NCBI GenBank assembly: GCA_964035795.1
Contig: OZ038322.1
Location: 9,375,868 to 9,439,867, forward strand
Reading direction: 5' to 3'
DNA from: Pterobdella sp. o SKG-2022
Taxonomy: Eukaryota; Annelida; Clitellata; Hirudinida; Piscicolidae
Length of the DNA stretch: 64,000 nucleotides
Shown in pieces: positions 50,601 to 63,941 of this stretch (position 1 is the stretch's first letter; every line of letters starts with the position of its first letter). Under the pieces are notes generated by a model that did no database searches, was not told the origin of the DNA, and saw only the letters and a list, made by a program, of their open reading frames with translations. Both the position numbers and the translations under genes were made by a program.

Positions 50601-53600
50601 GAAGAATGCTTTCATTATTCCCAGTATTATATTATCGTTTGTAAACGGTATAATGGAAAAAAAAAAACTACAAAAGATTATAGTAATAAAATAGTTTGAA
50701 ATCTGCTTTTTATGATGGAAAAGTTAAAAAAACAATCATGAAGTTATAACTAATGCAACGATTTGGCACACTCTCTTATGGATAACGCTTCTCAACCTCC
50801 TGATTTTTTTTTCACATTTTCAGTACATATCCCATGTTTTTTCACAAAATTTCTTTTTCATTTTACATAATAATCAATTTTTTCTGAATGTACTTAATTT
50901 ATTTTTTTTTCATGAAAGTTCAAAACACTTTCGAAAGCTTTTTACAAAGCTGAATATATTCAACATTGTCATCACATACTTGAGCTGCGAAATTATAAAA
51001 AACATAATGGTCTCAAAACAACAATCCACAAACTCCCACTCAAGCAGACCTGATTTATACGACCCAGAGCTTCTAAACATCCTTCTCGTGTGTGCATGAA
51101 GCTCAAAAAAAGCTTCCCGCAAATTTCTACAATTTTTTTTGTACAGAAACTTATCGAAGCGGTCTCGAATTTATCTTTTCAAACACCTTCCCGTGCCAGT
51201 GAACATGAAGGTTGAATAAACGAAAATTTTTAATCCTTTGCAGTGAAATTTTGTCATAAAACAAACTTTGAAAATTAGCGAAGAGCGGCATACGCAGGGA
51301 CAAAATGATGGGCAATGATATATGGCGGTTTAAATCAGCTGCAGCAGTGTACAAGGGCTGTGTTGAAGAAATGCGAGTGGTCATTAATCAAAATGAAAAC
51401 GTGATTTTATAAATAAATTTTCAACATTATTGACTAAATTAATAGATTTCTTTTAAGTTTTTAACGAAAACTTCTATACAAGAATCCTCTTAGGGTTTCA
51501 TACGTTAAAAGCCCATAAATGAAAAATGTTCTAATAAAATGAATAATTTTGCTTGATGAAAAGTCCCAATGAATCATCGCAACATTAACAAGTGAGGCAT
51601 TTGTCACACCTGAGCTTTTGAAAAATCGTTACTTAATCAATTCTAAATGTAAAAAACATTCAAATAATATTAGCTCTTCTTTAGCGCCACCTAGTCTTTT
51701 TAACACAACAGTAGATTTTCTTCCTCACAGTGAGCTCGAACAAAGTGGGCAAGTAACAAAAAGCACAATTAATTTTAAATAGATTGTCGATAATTTCACA
51801 TCAATTTTTTATAGGAAGATATTTGGCTGAACAAAAAATCGACTTGATAGGCTGCACTCACAAACTTGTGGTTTTGCTACACGACTTCCAGAACAAAGGA
51901 TCATCACTCGAGTGAAAATTAAAAGTCTTTTCAATATTCTATATAGAAAATCTTTTTTGCTCAACCCTCTAGTCATTAGTAGATCGAAACACCCTAATAC
52001 TACGCAATTGTAAACAATTTCATCTTCTTGTTAATTTGTCAATTATACTACTTCCAATTCTTCCGGGATAACTTCTCTTACTTCCGGTTTTACATTAACT
52101 TCTTCCGCTTCCTCTTATCTTGCATTATTTTTATCTTTATCATATTTTTTGATGTAGCGAGTATTTTCGAGTAACAATGAGATCAGTGTATAAAGATTTG
52201 TGTTTGTATATCAATGGTGATTTCCAAGTGACGGAGTATTTGAAGTAAAAAAACTGTTGCAAGCTTTCAATTATTTTTAGAATGAAAACTTTGAGAGTAT
52301 GTTGAAAGTTGTTTCAATTTTGTGATGCATATCATAAAGTGTTTGAACTTTTGGAGATCGTGGTGAGCATGCAAAAAATTATTTTCGAAGAAAAAGATTT
52401 TAAGAAATTTAATTTAGAAAGTAAATTTGAGAATTAATTTTTTAAGTTGTTTGCAAAAATTTTATCAATGTGTTAGGTTTGCTCAAAATGCTGAATAAAA
52501 GTATATATTAATTTCAAAATCATTTTGCACTCTAAACTTCTCAAATTAATTTCTGTTAAATTTTTAGTGAACTCATTAAAATTTTCTAGTAGTTTGCAAC
52601 ATAAAACATTCATTTATTTCAAAAAAATTCTCTAAAAAGTGTGGAGCTTGTGGAGTTTTTCATGGCAATAAAAGATGTGTGTTGTGTTTATTTAAGCCAG
52701 GCGGTATGTCTGGTGATCACTTTATATTGGTGGATTATTCGAAATAGCTGAGCTTTGGTGTAATAGGCGAAGTAAGGCTAAGTAGATAATAATAAATAAA
52801 ATTTAATGGTATTCTTTAAAAATAAGAATTTGGAACAACTTTTCAATCGTTTGATACTCGAAGGAGGCTTTATTTTTTAAATAATTCAAGTTGTGAAGAC
52901 GAATTTTGTACTAGCTGTAACTTAACTGAGGGTTAAATCAATTATCTCATAGATGCACTAAGCAATTAGACGTTTTTAATCGTTCTTGTGAGCTCCAATC
53001 AACTTTATGGTCACTTTTAGTGTTCTTTTAGGGCTGCATAATACGTCTGAAACTTGCAGTCGATGAACACTTTAGCTTGTGCATTCATAAGTTTGTGGTG
53101 TGAGTTGTGATTTTGATATATAGACAAACTAAATTTATACTCATTCTTCTCTGAAATAAATATTTTTGTAGGCTTTATTCGATAAAGAAATTAAATATTA
53201 CTAATGGATTGAAAAAACTATTTTGGAATATTTTTTGTTACGCTATTGTTTCAAAAAATTTTTGTGAAAATTTTATTGAATTTTTTAATGAGAAAGTTTT
53301 CTTGTCAGTTGGTTTAAAAAATTGCAATGTTCAAAAGAAAAATGAAATAGCCTTCTGGGTGCATTTTGTTTTGTTGTTACCGCTTTGTAATGTTGCTTGT
53401 TATGTTTCCAACGGTCATATCTCTTTTATCTACCTACCCTTTTTCAACTTTAACAAAATTATACTAGTATTTACCTTTTGCGAAAAAAATTACTTCTCAA
53501 AAGAGCGGATTATTAATGGTTTTATGAGCAACAATTGACTTTTATAAATTATTTCAGCGACAGACAATTTTAATTACCGGTAATGAAGTTTTTATCACAC

Positions 53601-56600
53601 GTCTATACTGTTATGGACTGTGCATTATTAATATTATTGTTTTTTAATTTTCTTGCGTGTCTTTCTTGGCGAATATTTTTTCATAATTGCACAAAATATG
53701 TTCACTTCGACATTTTTCATTTAAAAATTTTGTCAGTTTTTTTACTTTGCATAAGTCAAATTTTTGTGGATAATGCTTAATAGTTGTAACTCAGATGAAA
53801 CGGAGAAACTCAACTCAATGCAAGTTATGGAGTTCATCTAATGGGACATATTTGTGTTTTTTCAAGCTTATGCATTTTCCATTTTTTAATACATACAAAC
53901 AGTGCCTTGAGAGTTTTTTTAAGCATCAAAATTCTTATATTTATTTGGTATTTTTCGTGTTTTGGGTATTAATTACTGAAAAAGGCATGAAGTTTATGGC
54001 CATCACTCTTCAGTTTAATTCTGCATAAGACCACATAAGCGCTACCATGCTAGGACACCGTTTGAACGAGCCTCAGAGAAAAAAAAACTATCTTTAAACC
54101 AAATCAAAATTTTGGAAAAAATTAGATGTGATAATGATATTTCAGCAAAGGAATATATATAGCTTCCACTAGTTCCATTCTTTTGTGCTTTAAGCAATAA
54201 AGAATGCTTTCTTTGAAAATAAAATATTTTATGTTATTTAAGATTTAATTCGACCTTTAATATCAAGGATATTATTATGCTCTTTTCAAAAGGTATTTCA
54301 TCGCTTAAATTTATGTTTCCATAGATTCTCAACGCTATATAATAACTGAAACGCTAACAATGAGCAAAATTCAAAAAAACTGGATGCCTTCAAAGCACTA
54401 CAACGTAAATGTTAAACTATTTTTTTTTAATATTGTTTCATTTGGAACTTTCAAAATTGAAACTACTTCAATTCTCCGTTTATTCAAATTCTTCGTTAAC
54501 TTTTATCGAGTCGTCTAGCCTTTTCAGACCAATCCATTTACCTTGAAACTCTTTCAAATTTATCGATTTTTTGTTTAAACTATTTCAAAAACTTCTTTTT
54601 GAATATTATTAGTTTCAAACGTATTTTTCCATAATGTTGAAGACTGCAATTATTTAGCAACTACACGTGTTGTTCGACAAAAACTTAATGAAAAGCTTTG
54701 TGTTTCTATTGCGAGATTATTCAAAGTTCGTATCAGGAGTGCCATTTCTATAAAACATTCCACAATTACAACTTATTCATATGCACAACTATCGCAATCT
54801 TCATTTGAAAACACTGATGAAGAAACCAACAAAACCTTGTGATGATTGACATCCGAATAGCAAAATTTTGTTTCCCCATCATAAAACATAATAATTGTTA
54901 TTTCAAGCATTCAATTATACAATTGAAAATGAGATTATAGTGGCATTAACTTCAGAAGTTTCTAAGCCACAAACTCACCCCGATACTGCCTGAAGCTCTG
55001 TGGTATGTGCTCCAGCCGAGAGACTGTGATTCTATGGTGTCTAGCAGGGTTACTGAAATTATTATAGTGTAATCCTTAGGGCTAATGATCAAATATTAAT
55101 GAAAATTTATGATCATTATTATCATTTTTATAGAATAATCGCCATGGAAGCGGATTTTTTAGACATTAAATTTTAAGTAAAAAAATCAGAAATACAAAGT
55201 TGCAACTAATAATACTTGTAATCTATTAGGTTTATTATCGAAAATGAGAAAATATAATAGAAAAACTTGCGTATTTGGTTTTATTATTAAATAAACCGAA
55301 TCGAAGCAATGGACCTTTATCAATAGCATTCCAGCATAAAAAACTTTACGATTATCGAAACATTCTCAAATCATTACACCAGCATTATTTATTTATATTG
55401 TTTTTCTCATCATGGTGTCTTGAGCACATACCACTACAACTAACACTTGCCATATCAGCTGTTATTTTTCCATTATTTTGCAGCGAAGATATCTTTTGGA
55501 AATTATTTTATTCATCACCTTTTCTCGATAGATACCGGTCTAGATAAATAGGTAATAACAGGCAAATTTTAAACATGAAATGAACTTTTGAAATATTTAT
55601 GACTCATGTGCTAGTTTTACATTTTGAATAAATTGTTGCGCGAGTATTTTTACTGACAAAATTTTGCTTTTTGTTGCTAGAGGCTATTTGTTTGATGTTG
55701 GCCCAAAAGAACTTTTTAATTAAAAAGCTTGCTCAACGCAGAGAATATAAAAAACTCATTATAATTATCCTGGATCAGCTCAAAAAGCTTTTAGTAATTT
55801 AAACTGCTGAAAGTTGCATGTAACGGTTGATTTAAGTAGAAATTATTTGCATAATTTCTTATTTGAAAGTTTTTGTCGAAAATTTTTTATAACAATGATA
55901 ATAGAGCTCAGATGGCCAGATGCCTAAAATTTTAAAAATATTTTTAAAACTGTAAGAATAGTCGAAAAAAAAAACATCAACTGAACATTTTCGTTGTTCG
56001 ATGTTTTCTTTGCTTGAAATCCGAAAGCTTTGAAAGCAAATGACGACTTCACAAAAGTTTTAAAATACATTTTAAAAATGAAATTTTAATCTTTCTTGAC
56101 GAACTGCATATTTTTGAAGTCTTTCATGTAGGAACTTTCGTCATAAATAAAACCTTTAAACTTTTAATATTTCCTCCTTTAAATCGCCTCTTAAATTCAT
56201 TTTATATATGTATGAAGCGGCCACGCCACATGAGCCAGAAACTTCGCAAATAATCAAGACAAATTCTATCGGTTAAAGGTATAAAAAAATTTGAAAGGTT
56301 TAAAAGATATATGAAAGTTCGGTTCTGTTTTTGGAAGCGCCATCACATTTCGATGTGGGATGCGCTGTAATTAAATTTCTGCAACAAAACAGATTTTTGA
56401 AAAGATTCTCTTGATTTTTGTACTCTGCCAACTTCTATTATATGTTTTCGAAAATATTTGATTTATTTTTTCGATTCATTTTTCGCGAAAACAAAATGTT
56501 TTATTAACAATTTTATAATTTCACCAGCTTGTAAATAACTTTGAAAATTTATATAAAACATTGAAGATTGTATTGAAAAAAATATATATGAATCCATCTG

Positions 56601-57297
56601 TCATGGATAAAATAATTCAATAATGAAATTTAAACGTTAATTCACAGGTATCAGAATATTCAAACAGAACTTTCAGTGGGTAATTGAGTTTTCTCAGTCA
56701 AAACTCCCGTCATTTGTTCCAACCATTATATTCTCGCGCAATCTTATTTTGAAAACTTGATTAAAAAGCTTTTCTTTTCTATTTTCATATTTTTTGAGTT
56801 TTTTAAAAATCTTTTGCATTGTTCACGTTGTGATACTTGCAAAATGTAATCTCAAGATAATGTTTCTTTTAAAAGCGTAACACGATTTCAATTCAAAATT
56901 CTTCACGTTTGCAATCACCAAGTTTGACACATTGAAAAGTATAACAACCTTGAGATTTGTACAAAAATTTTAATCTAAGAAAAATGTAAAAAAAAACAAA
57001 TTTATTCATGAAATTGAGCTATAATTTTCTATAAGCTTAACCTTATCTCAACACGTAAGCAAAATGTAAATATGATTTACAGCCTTGTGAACATTTTTTG
57101 AATAAACGCGTTTTTAAAATTCCTTACAAGTTGAAGTTATTGCACAAAGCAACCTCGAAAAATTTTTTCTAAAAATATTTAAATGAATTTTATTTTCAAG
57201 CGTGTATTGAATCTTTCTGAAAGGCAGACAACTACTCACCTTCCATAGGGACCACAGAGGCAGTTATCAAAGCAAGTAAATATAAGATTTCAATCAT
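32663..57297 (-). CDS. Eph receptor tyrosine kinase, 23 exons, complete
   Basis: Exons, 5' to 3': 57297-57240, 55052-54979, 47443-47297, 47112-47057, 46567-46453 (or -46485), 46378-46081, 45051-44995, 44689-44606, 43535-43392, 40761-40593, 39169-39048, 38807-38287, 37846-37777, 37573-37468, 37212-37133, 35837-35697, 35565-35463, 35240-35102, 34897-34799, 34625-34512, 33797-33603, 33427-33285, 33110-32663; about 1160 residues. Order: signal peptide ([17 protein letters not shown]), ephrin-binding domain ([20 protein letters not shown]), Cys-rich region, two FNIII domains, membrane helix ([18 protein letters not shown]), juxtamembrane [11 protein letters not shown], kinase ([38 protein letters not shown]), a Gln/His-rich linker and a SAM domain. 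All catalytic motifs are intact. It should be a plasma-membrane receptor for ephrins in contact guidance. FNIII-2 carries a large insertion. The exon 5/6 junction is ambiguous. A- or B-type cannot be assigned. Confidence 0.96.
32955..33095 (-). repeat. CAA/CAG-rich tract coding the Gln/His linker of the Eph receptor
   Basis: The last Eph exon begins with CAACAA/CAGCAA-rich DNA coding [20 protein letters not shown] and more, between the kinase and SAM domains. Vertebrate Eph receptors have a short non-repetitive linker here. Confidence 0.85.
35925..36135. mobile_element. Two half-copies of MITE family A
   Basis: 35928-35961 (TTGATAATGTAAGTTCATCT) and 36066-36134 (TTTGTATACTTGATACTGTA and onward to AAGTGTTTGACT) match one arm of the 7 kb element. 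Both are in the same orientation, so the pair looks like rearranged or tandem half-elements. They lie in an Eph intron between exons 15 and 16. Confidence 0.6.
36280..36432 (-). mobile_element. tRNA-derived SINE, copy A (best preserved)
   Basis: On the minus strand 36429-36353 is a tRNA-like head. GTCGGCC/GGCCGAC form a perfect acceptor stem; the A box is TAGCTCAGCGGTAGAGC, the anticodon-like loop is CTAATCA (AAU, Ile), and the B-box-like stretch is GGGCTCGATGCC. The T stem does not pair, so it is not a functional tRNA gene. The tail (CACACTGTGGAAC, AGCGCTTGCTACA on plus) is shared with the 62 kb copy. It lies in an Eph intron. Confidence 0.82.
36890..37078. repeat. Polypyrimidine/polypurine tract in Eph intron 15
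   Basis: About 190 nt on the plus strand are mostly T and C (TTTCTTCTTTCATC-type), creating a spurious Phe/Ser/Leu-rich frame. It lies 55 nt downstream (gene sense) of Eph exon 15. Confidence 0.8.
47444..54978 (-). other. Eph intron 2 (7.5 kb), no recognisable gene
   Basis: This is the largest intron of the window. Short frames at 53209-53538, 53583-53780 and 53795-54028 are Phe/Leu-rich products of AT-rich DNA without initiation or splice context. I find no element with recognisable coding fragments or terminal repeats here. Confidence 0.6.
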
Positions 57298-57303
57298 CGG
57301 TCC

Positions 57304-60300
57304 CTCAAAACAATAGGACTAACGCATCGTTTTTAAATCTTCAAGCACTTCAGTCAAATGAATATTTTGTACTTAAACATATCTGCTTTGTTTCACATTT
57401 AATACATTTTTAAGCAGGGGATTCAACAAAAAACATTTGTTCATAGTTGCATTGAAACTTTCCTTCTCTTTATATGCTTTTGGCGTGCTTTAATATATGC
57501 GCGTATGGACACCAATGTTTTAAGAATCCATATATAACGTTTATGCTTAATTCTAAAGAGAGTTTTTGAATTTGAGTTATATCAATAGGAAAATATTCAC
57601 GTATTTTGAACTTGGTTGAAATTTAAAAATTCTTCTTTATTGTTCAATTCATTAGAGAGTCATTACACCTTATCTCTTGCATAAACTTTGACAGGCTCTT
57701 CGAGGAAAAAAGGTGCGATTCTAAAACTCATACTTGTACATACTCCGTGATAATAATGTGAGACGGTTTGAAAAATTAAAATATTTTCTTCCATTTTGAA
57801 TTTAATATGAGGCATATAATCTCGATGCTTTTCTATCAAAAATAGATTATTAGCGATCATAGATAATAACATTCTTACGAGAGAAAACATTCAAAATCTA
57901 TTCATAGAATCAGTGCCACCTCGAGTAGGCGTTAAAATTGAAAAAAAGTTGAACCAGTTATGAAAATTAATTTTACGACACTTTTAATATTTTATATAAA
58001 CAAAAAATCATTCGAAAAACTCAAAATGAAGCAAAGATGAAGACCCAGAAGCAGCTGAGGCAGACGAGAAAAATGATATGAAGGAGATGAAAAAACTTGG
58101 GTGAACTTTGAAACATAGACCCGAAAAATAGATGCTTGAAAAGGCTTTGTTGAAAGTGCATATCCTGTTAAAAAATCCAGGGTTGAGTGCATGAAAACTC
58201 ACCTATGGAATAAAATGTTAATTCCAATACAATTTAATTTTGAGTTTTCGAAGTAATCGAGCGGTGCATATTTTTTAATATTGGACAAAATGCTATCTCT
58301 ATCAATAAGAAAAAGAGCTCATTAAATCGCATCTATTTATTTCAACAAGAAACCACTCAGATTTTATCAACTCTATTTGAAAACTTTTTAAGATTTTAGC
58401 TGTTCTGAGAAAATTATATTTGCCCACAGTTGTTGAGTTTTTTTGAACATTGAAAAATAGGATTTTGTGAAGATTTTCACAAATATTTAAATTCATTATA
58501 CAATTTATCTACTAAAAAGATAATGTACTTAACACAAGACCCGAGATTCAATGATGGAGTGCAGACGATTGAAGCAATAAAACTTACAAGTGCTTAAAAC
58601 AAATTTGAGTCGAGTATATTGAAAGAAAACAATGATATAAAAGTAATTTAATTAATAAATAATCGGTCATAACTAATTTTGTTTTTTTTTTCACATTGAA
58701 ATATTCATTCATCAATTCTTAATAATTGTCAAACAAATTGGGAAACGTCAAATTAGTAACAAAAAAGACAATAAAATTGAATGACTTTTTCCATTTTTTT
58801 ATACATTTTATTAAAGTCATATAACACTGAAAACTTCCATCAATTTGTAGCAACTATTGTTGTCACCATAGGTCCTTCGTAGCACTTGACCCGTAATATA
58901 AGGTAGGAAATCTAACACTGGCCGAAATGACGCAGCCTGTAAAAGATTTTGAAAGAAAAATGAAATGTATATATTAACAAATCCACGAAGCTTTTCGTGA
59001 AAAAATCTTACATTTTCTAGCTAAAATAGTTATAAACTTTGAAGATTGTATTTCCAACAACAATCCTTAAATCCAACTTATTTGTTCAATATTTTGTTGT
59101 GCGTGGCTTAAATGTAGTTGAGTGCAAAAGTCGAATGCATTTTTTAAAGTTAGATTTTGAATTTTTTCATAATATATCTTTTGATTTATAAAGAATTTCT
59201 TGAAAGAACATGTAAACAAATTTTATCCAACTAAAATTTTTCATAAATACAATCTTATCTCATTAATGTTATAGCCATCTTTTCATGAAACTTCTCCTTT
59301 CCACTCATCGATTTTCCACGTTGTGGGGCATAAGCGAAACAACTTTTACTACCTTTTTGCCAAAAATAATTACCACTACCATTACCCTATCTGATATCCT
59401 ATTTATTTTCACAATATTCATGCATAAATCCTTTCTAATTAATATTACTACACCACCTATCTTATCTCTATTACCAGACCACCATAGTTTAAAACTTTTA
59501 CTTGAATTGAACCCATACTTGTCCATCTCATTTCCTGGACACAGCAAATAGCCTCGTTTCTTCTCAAAAACTCGTTACGCAACTTAACACTTTTTCTATT
59601 AAATGACCCAATGTTAAAACTACAAAAAGAAAAAGACTTTTAAACAACAAGTAAAAAAAAGAACAAAGCCCAGACAATTTTAGAACCTAAAAACGACAAA
59701 AAAAAAAAATAAAGCATCAATTCAAATTGAATTATTAATGCAAGAAAGCTTGGAAATAAAGAAAAATAATTCAGTAAAGAATGGTTTCAATGATGCGCAG
59801 CTGCAAGTGAACATAAATGCCTGAGACCCTAAACTGATGAAATAGAAAAAATTGACAATAAAAACATGGGAAAGACATACCAGGGGAGGCACAAAGATTA
59901 ATTTCTTTACATAATTAGAAAACATAATTTTTTAAAAAAATCTCAAATTAACACTGAAATAATAACATTGAATGTAAAATAGGTTATTTTTAAATTAGAC
60001 AATTTTTAAATTATTTATGAATATAAAACGCAACACAAACTTCTGAAATGAGAATATATACAATGAAACATAAATTATATTGAATATAATTTTTAAATAG
60101 TTTTTAAATTTTGAAAAACATTTCTAAAATTTGCTTGACTGGCTGGGTAAGGATTGATTGCAGTATAAGTGCTTGTTGTTTCTTGTGGCCAAACTTTGAA
60201 AGTTGAATTAAAGTTAAATTAGACATTCAAAAAATTTTAATAAATTAATATTGAATAAATTGTTATAAAAAACCTATATTCAAATTAATTATTTGTTTAC

Positions 60301-60485
60301 AGCCTTACTTACTATCGTTCTTAAATGTTTTAAAAGGTTGCGAAACTCTTGCGCTCACGAAAAATGAAAAAAGCATTTAACAACAATTTATATCAATGAA
60401 TTTCAACCATATATTTTAGGTTGAAAATAGATATACAGAACAGTTTAAAATTTTCTGGCTTTATTGTATTTTTATTAGGTCGTAA
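57304..60485. other. Intergenic region between divergent Eph and TRIT1 genes
   Basis: About 3.2 kb separating two head-to-head genes. It contains the LINE endonuclease fragment at 59305-59615 and otherwise AT-rich sequence with no supportable exon. Both promoters must lie here. Confidence 0.6.
59305..59615 (-). mobile_element. LINE fragment, AP-endonuclease-like domain
   Basis: The minus strand encodes NIGSFNRKSVKLRNEFLRRN, then ICCVQEMRW, KLWWSGNRDKIGGVVILIRK and SDRVMVVVIIFGKKV. This is the N-terminal part of the APE-type endonuclease domain of non-LTR retrotransposons (NVGSLNxKxxxLxxELxRRxxDICCVQETRW). The copy is frameshifted once near TGG ACA AG. It may belong to the same family as the reverse transcriptase tails at 20.9 and 26.4 kb. 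Confidence 0.75.
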
Positions 60486-60509
60486 ATGTTTAAATGTTTT
60501 TTCAACAGA

Positions 60510-63500
60510 ATGAAAATTTTAGAGCCAATACTAGTAATTCTTGGCTCAACTGGTAGTGGTAAATCCAAATTAGGTATAGAACTTGCTATAAAATATAAGG
60601 GAGAAGTTATAAATGCTGATGCTATGCAGGTGACATTGGAGACTTCGCATAACATTATATTCAAAATATTTTATTCTTTGAAATAATGAAAAAAAAACTT
60701 TGATTTTTGTATTAATAACAATTTTAATAAATTTATGTAGGATTTCCCATCTCTCATCACACAGATGTACAAAGGTTTAGACATTACAACCAACAAAGTG
60801 ACACCCTCAGAACTTAAATCCTGCCCTCATCACATGATGTCTTTCATTGATGCCTCCACACTCAACTACAATATCCTCAATTATAAACAACAGGCCACTG
60901 ATGTTGTTAGGAGTTTGGTGCATGTTATTTTATATAAGCTAATATTTCATACTAGTGGTAATATTTTTTGTATTGCATTGAATACTATTTTTAATAAATT
61001 TTTCTTTGTTTGAAAAAATAATTTTCATAATGGATTACATAATATAATCGAAATGGTTATATAATAAATATAAAATAGAAAACTTTCAAGGCAAAATGAA
61101 TGAAAAAATTTAAAATGTATTAACAATTTAATTATTTCTTGAACCTCAAAATGATTCTTATTGACAAATGTACAAATATTCCTTTCAAAATTGAACAATG
61201 ACTAGTGAAAAATTTGACAAAACACAGATAAAACAGATTCACACGAGAGGTAAATTGCCAGTCATAGTTGGAGGTACCAATTACTATATTGAATCTCTTT
61301 TATGGGATTTCATTCTGCCTTTAAATGCTGCCATTTCATTGGTTAGTTTTGTTGCCATAAATGCTGTAATAAAAATAATATTATTAACAGCAATAATTGA
61401 AAAATTAATTTAAATATTAATAAGAATAAAAAATTAAAAAAATATTAACACAAGAATGATCAATATAATAACTTGAATGAAGGGTGATAAAAAACTAGAA
61501 ATTTCAAAAGAAGATTTACCATCTGACCCAGTTGAACTACATAATGAATTGAAAAAGATTGACCCAGTTAGGGCCAATCAAATCCACCCTAACGACGTCA
61601 GGAAAATTAAGAGGTCCTGGTTTCTTCTTCCATATAAATTTTATGAAAATTATATTATTTAATCTTTGCTTCATACTTGTTTAATTTCTTATTGCTTGTA
61701 ATTTTAATCAGAAAAACTTCGAAACCGTTTTTAAAATTTTGAAGTTTCAGTAAAGTGTATAAATATCAAATAGTCAAAAAATATATTATCTGATCTAAAT
61801 TCAAGTCCCATTTACAGTGATGTTAGCAAAATATACAAAGATAATTTAAGTAAACTATTTAAGGCGCTGTTATAACAGATATTAAAAAATTAAATGACTG
61901 AGTTCTTTTTGTGGTAATTATCATAGTTTGAACGTATTTATAAATTTAATAAAAAACAAGCTTATTATTATTGTAATTCATAAAAAGGTTTTATTCATAA
62001 ATCAAAGCGCTTGCTACACATTCAATTTAGCGAAACACACTGTGGAACGGGAGCTAATTGTAGGCCCACAAGGGATCATGCCCGGTACCTTTAGATAATT
62101 AATCTACATCTGAGCTATACGGGCTGATGCTTGTTATTGATTTTTATAATAAATATAACGAATGAAGAAAAAAAATGATAATGCTATAACAACACTGAGT
62201 ATATTAATAATGATAAAATCCCATTGTGGTTTAAATTTTAAAAAAACCAACCCTAACAGAGCTTTAGAGGTATACAAAGTTTCAGGAAAAACCATGTCAT
62301 CCTTTCTACAACAACAACACCAACTAACATCAGAATACACCGGAGAAAACCACGAGACTAAAGAAACAGAAAAAAGAAATAGATTAAATACCAAAGATAA
62401 TAAAACACCTTCAGACGTAATAGAGGATAAGACAAGAAAAAGTTTTGAAACTTGTAAAGACGCTGATGATGGGGAGAATGAAGTATTGAGTGAGGAAGAA
62501 AAGAACGAGAGAGAACAAACTAATGACGGTTAAATTATTGATTTTTTACTGTTTTACTGAATGAATTTGGAATAATTATTAGAAATTTTTATTAGTTTGG
62601 AATAAATATGAAAATCATTAAATTTATGTCTTTTTTCTTTCAAATACACTGAAAATAATGACACAAGAATAATTTTTTTTCTCAATTTGTAAATTAGCAT
62701 TCTTTTCAAATTGCAATAACCATTACAAAATTCAAACGAAATCATTTAGTCATAAGATGACATTTTTTATAGAAAACTATACTTATTGCTTGGTTGCTAT
62801 TCATGAACTACCAAGATTAACCACAAATAAAATCTTTCATATACAATATCATCATTATCACCCGGCGAAAAAACCCACCTTCTCGTGGTGTCGAGTGTGC
62901 ATTCCAACAGGAGTGTCGATGAGTTTCTAAACCACGTCAGCTTCCAACCACAAAGCATTTCGAGAATCCATCCATCATTTTTCACTTCTCACCAAAAGTC
63001 ACAAACAACTCGAAGCTACAAGTTTTTTTCGGTACTTGCTCCAAAGAGTGTCGGAAGAGTATTCGAAGTTGGCACTCAACAACCACAACAATCATCATCA
63101 TCATGTTCATATGAAATTATACTTCTGTATACATTATATGTTATATCAACTTAGCCCATAAAAATTCTGTGACATTTGGATAAATGTCAAAACAGTGTTG
63201 AGCATAGGCTTGAAAACCACATGAAGGTTAACACTGTGAGCGCTATAAAGCTTGAAAATCAGAACAAAATATTACTCTTTATATCATTAGGCTTGAAGAT
63301 TATAATAAATGACATCATCAACTCACTGCTAAAAAGGGCAAGGACAGCATGTGAGAGGCAGACTGCTGTACCCCAACATTCTGATGATTTGGATCAGAAG
63401 TGACCAAGAAGGTTGCTGTTGTTTTTGATTGTGAGGTTTTATAGCGTAGCTATTATAATTATTTTTTTTATTACCGTTTCTTATTTAATTTATTAATTTT

Positions 63501-63941
63501 CTTTCTTTTCATTTTATAATTGTTTTCTTTATCTTCAACTAAATCTTATATTTATGTTTCTAGTATTACTAATACTTATAATAAAGTTGTCAATATTACA
63601 AGTTGTAACCAACAGTATTGGACAAACGGTTGGATGAAAGGGTGGATGACATGCTAGACAGAGGATTGATACAAGAGTTGCAAAATTTCTGTGATGATAA
63701 TCAATTGACAATGTAAAAAATATAAATGTCCATAAGAGCAAGCATGCATTGGTAGATTTATGATAAAAATAAAAGCAAGGAATAATTTTTAATTAACTTA
63801 ATTAATTGCTTGAATTAGCAAAATAAATTTAATTTTTAAGAAATAAGGGGATTTTACAAAACATTGGATTGAAGGAGATGTTAGAGTACTTGAGTTTAGA
63901 AGACAAGGGGAGTCACAAGGCTGAAGTAGCTCTAAAGAAAG
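60510..63941 (+). CDS. TRIT1: tRNA dimethylallyltransferase (MiaA/TRIT1), partial at 3' end
   Basis: Exons: 60510-60629, 60765-60917, 61228-61341, 61483-61613, 62260-62528, 63616-63712, 63841-63941, continuing past the window (GTGTGT donor at 63942). Landmarks: P-loop LGSTGSGKSKL; INADAMQMYKGLDITTNKV; LPVIVGGTNYYIESLLW; IHPNDVRKIKRALEVYKVSG; RLDERVDDMLDRGL; GILQNIGLKEMLEYL. The enzyme transfers a dimethylallyl group to N6 of A37 in tRNAs reading UNN codons, in mitochondria and cytosol. An upstream in-frame ATG (60486, adding MFKCFFNR) could supply a mitochondrial leader, but an acceptor-like TTTTTTCAACAG ends 1 nt before the ATG at 60510, so I prefer 60510. Exon 5 carries an acidic insertion (about 62340-62528). 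The strand normally reading PCILWLHADQ is not found; exons 5 and 7 are phase-compatible, so one exon of length divisible by 3 may be missing from the model. The C-terminal zinc finger is outside. Confidence 0.93.
61984..62130 (-). mobile_element. tRNA-derived SINE, copy B
   Basis: The tRNA-like head (minus strand, about 62126-62060) contains TATAGCTCAGATGTAGATTA, an anticodon arm TTAGATTAATTATCTAA (5-bp stem, loop TTAATTA, AAU in the anticodon position) and GGGCATGATCCC near the B box. The tail matches copy A over about 60 nt, including CACACTGTGGAAC and TCAAAGCGCTTGCTACA. It lies in TRIT1 intron 4. Confidence 0.8.

Noticed and set aside
53209..54028. Three successive plus-strand frames in Eph intron 2
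   Set aside because: Short hydrophobic frames of AT-rich DNA with no splice signals, domain or mutual continuity.
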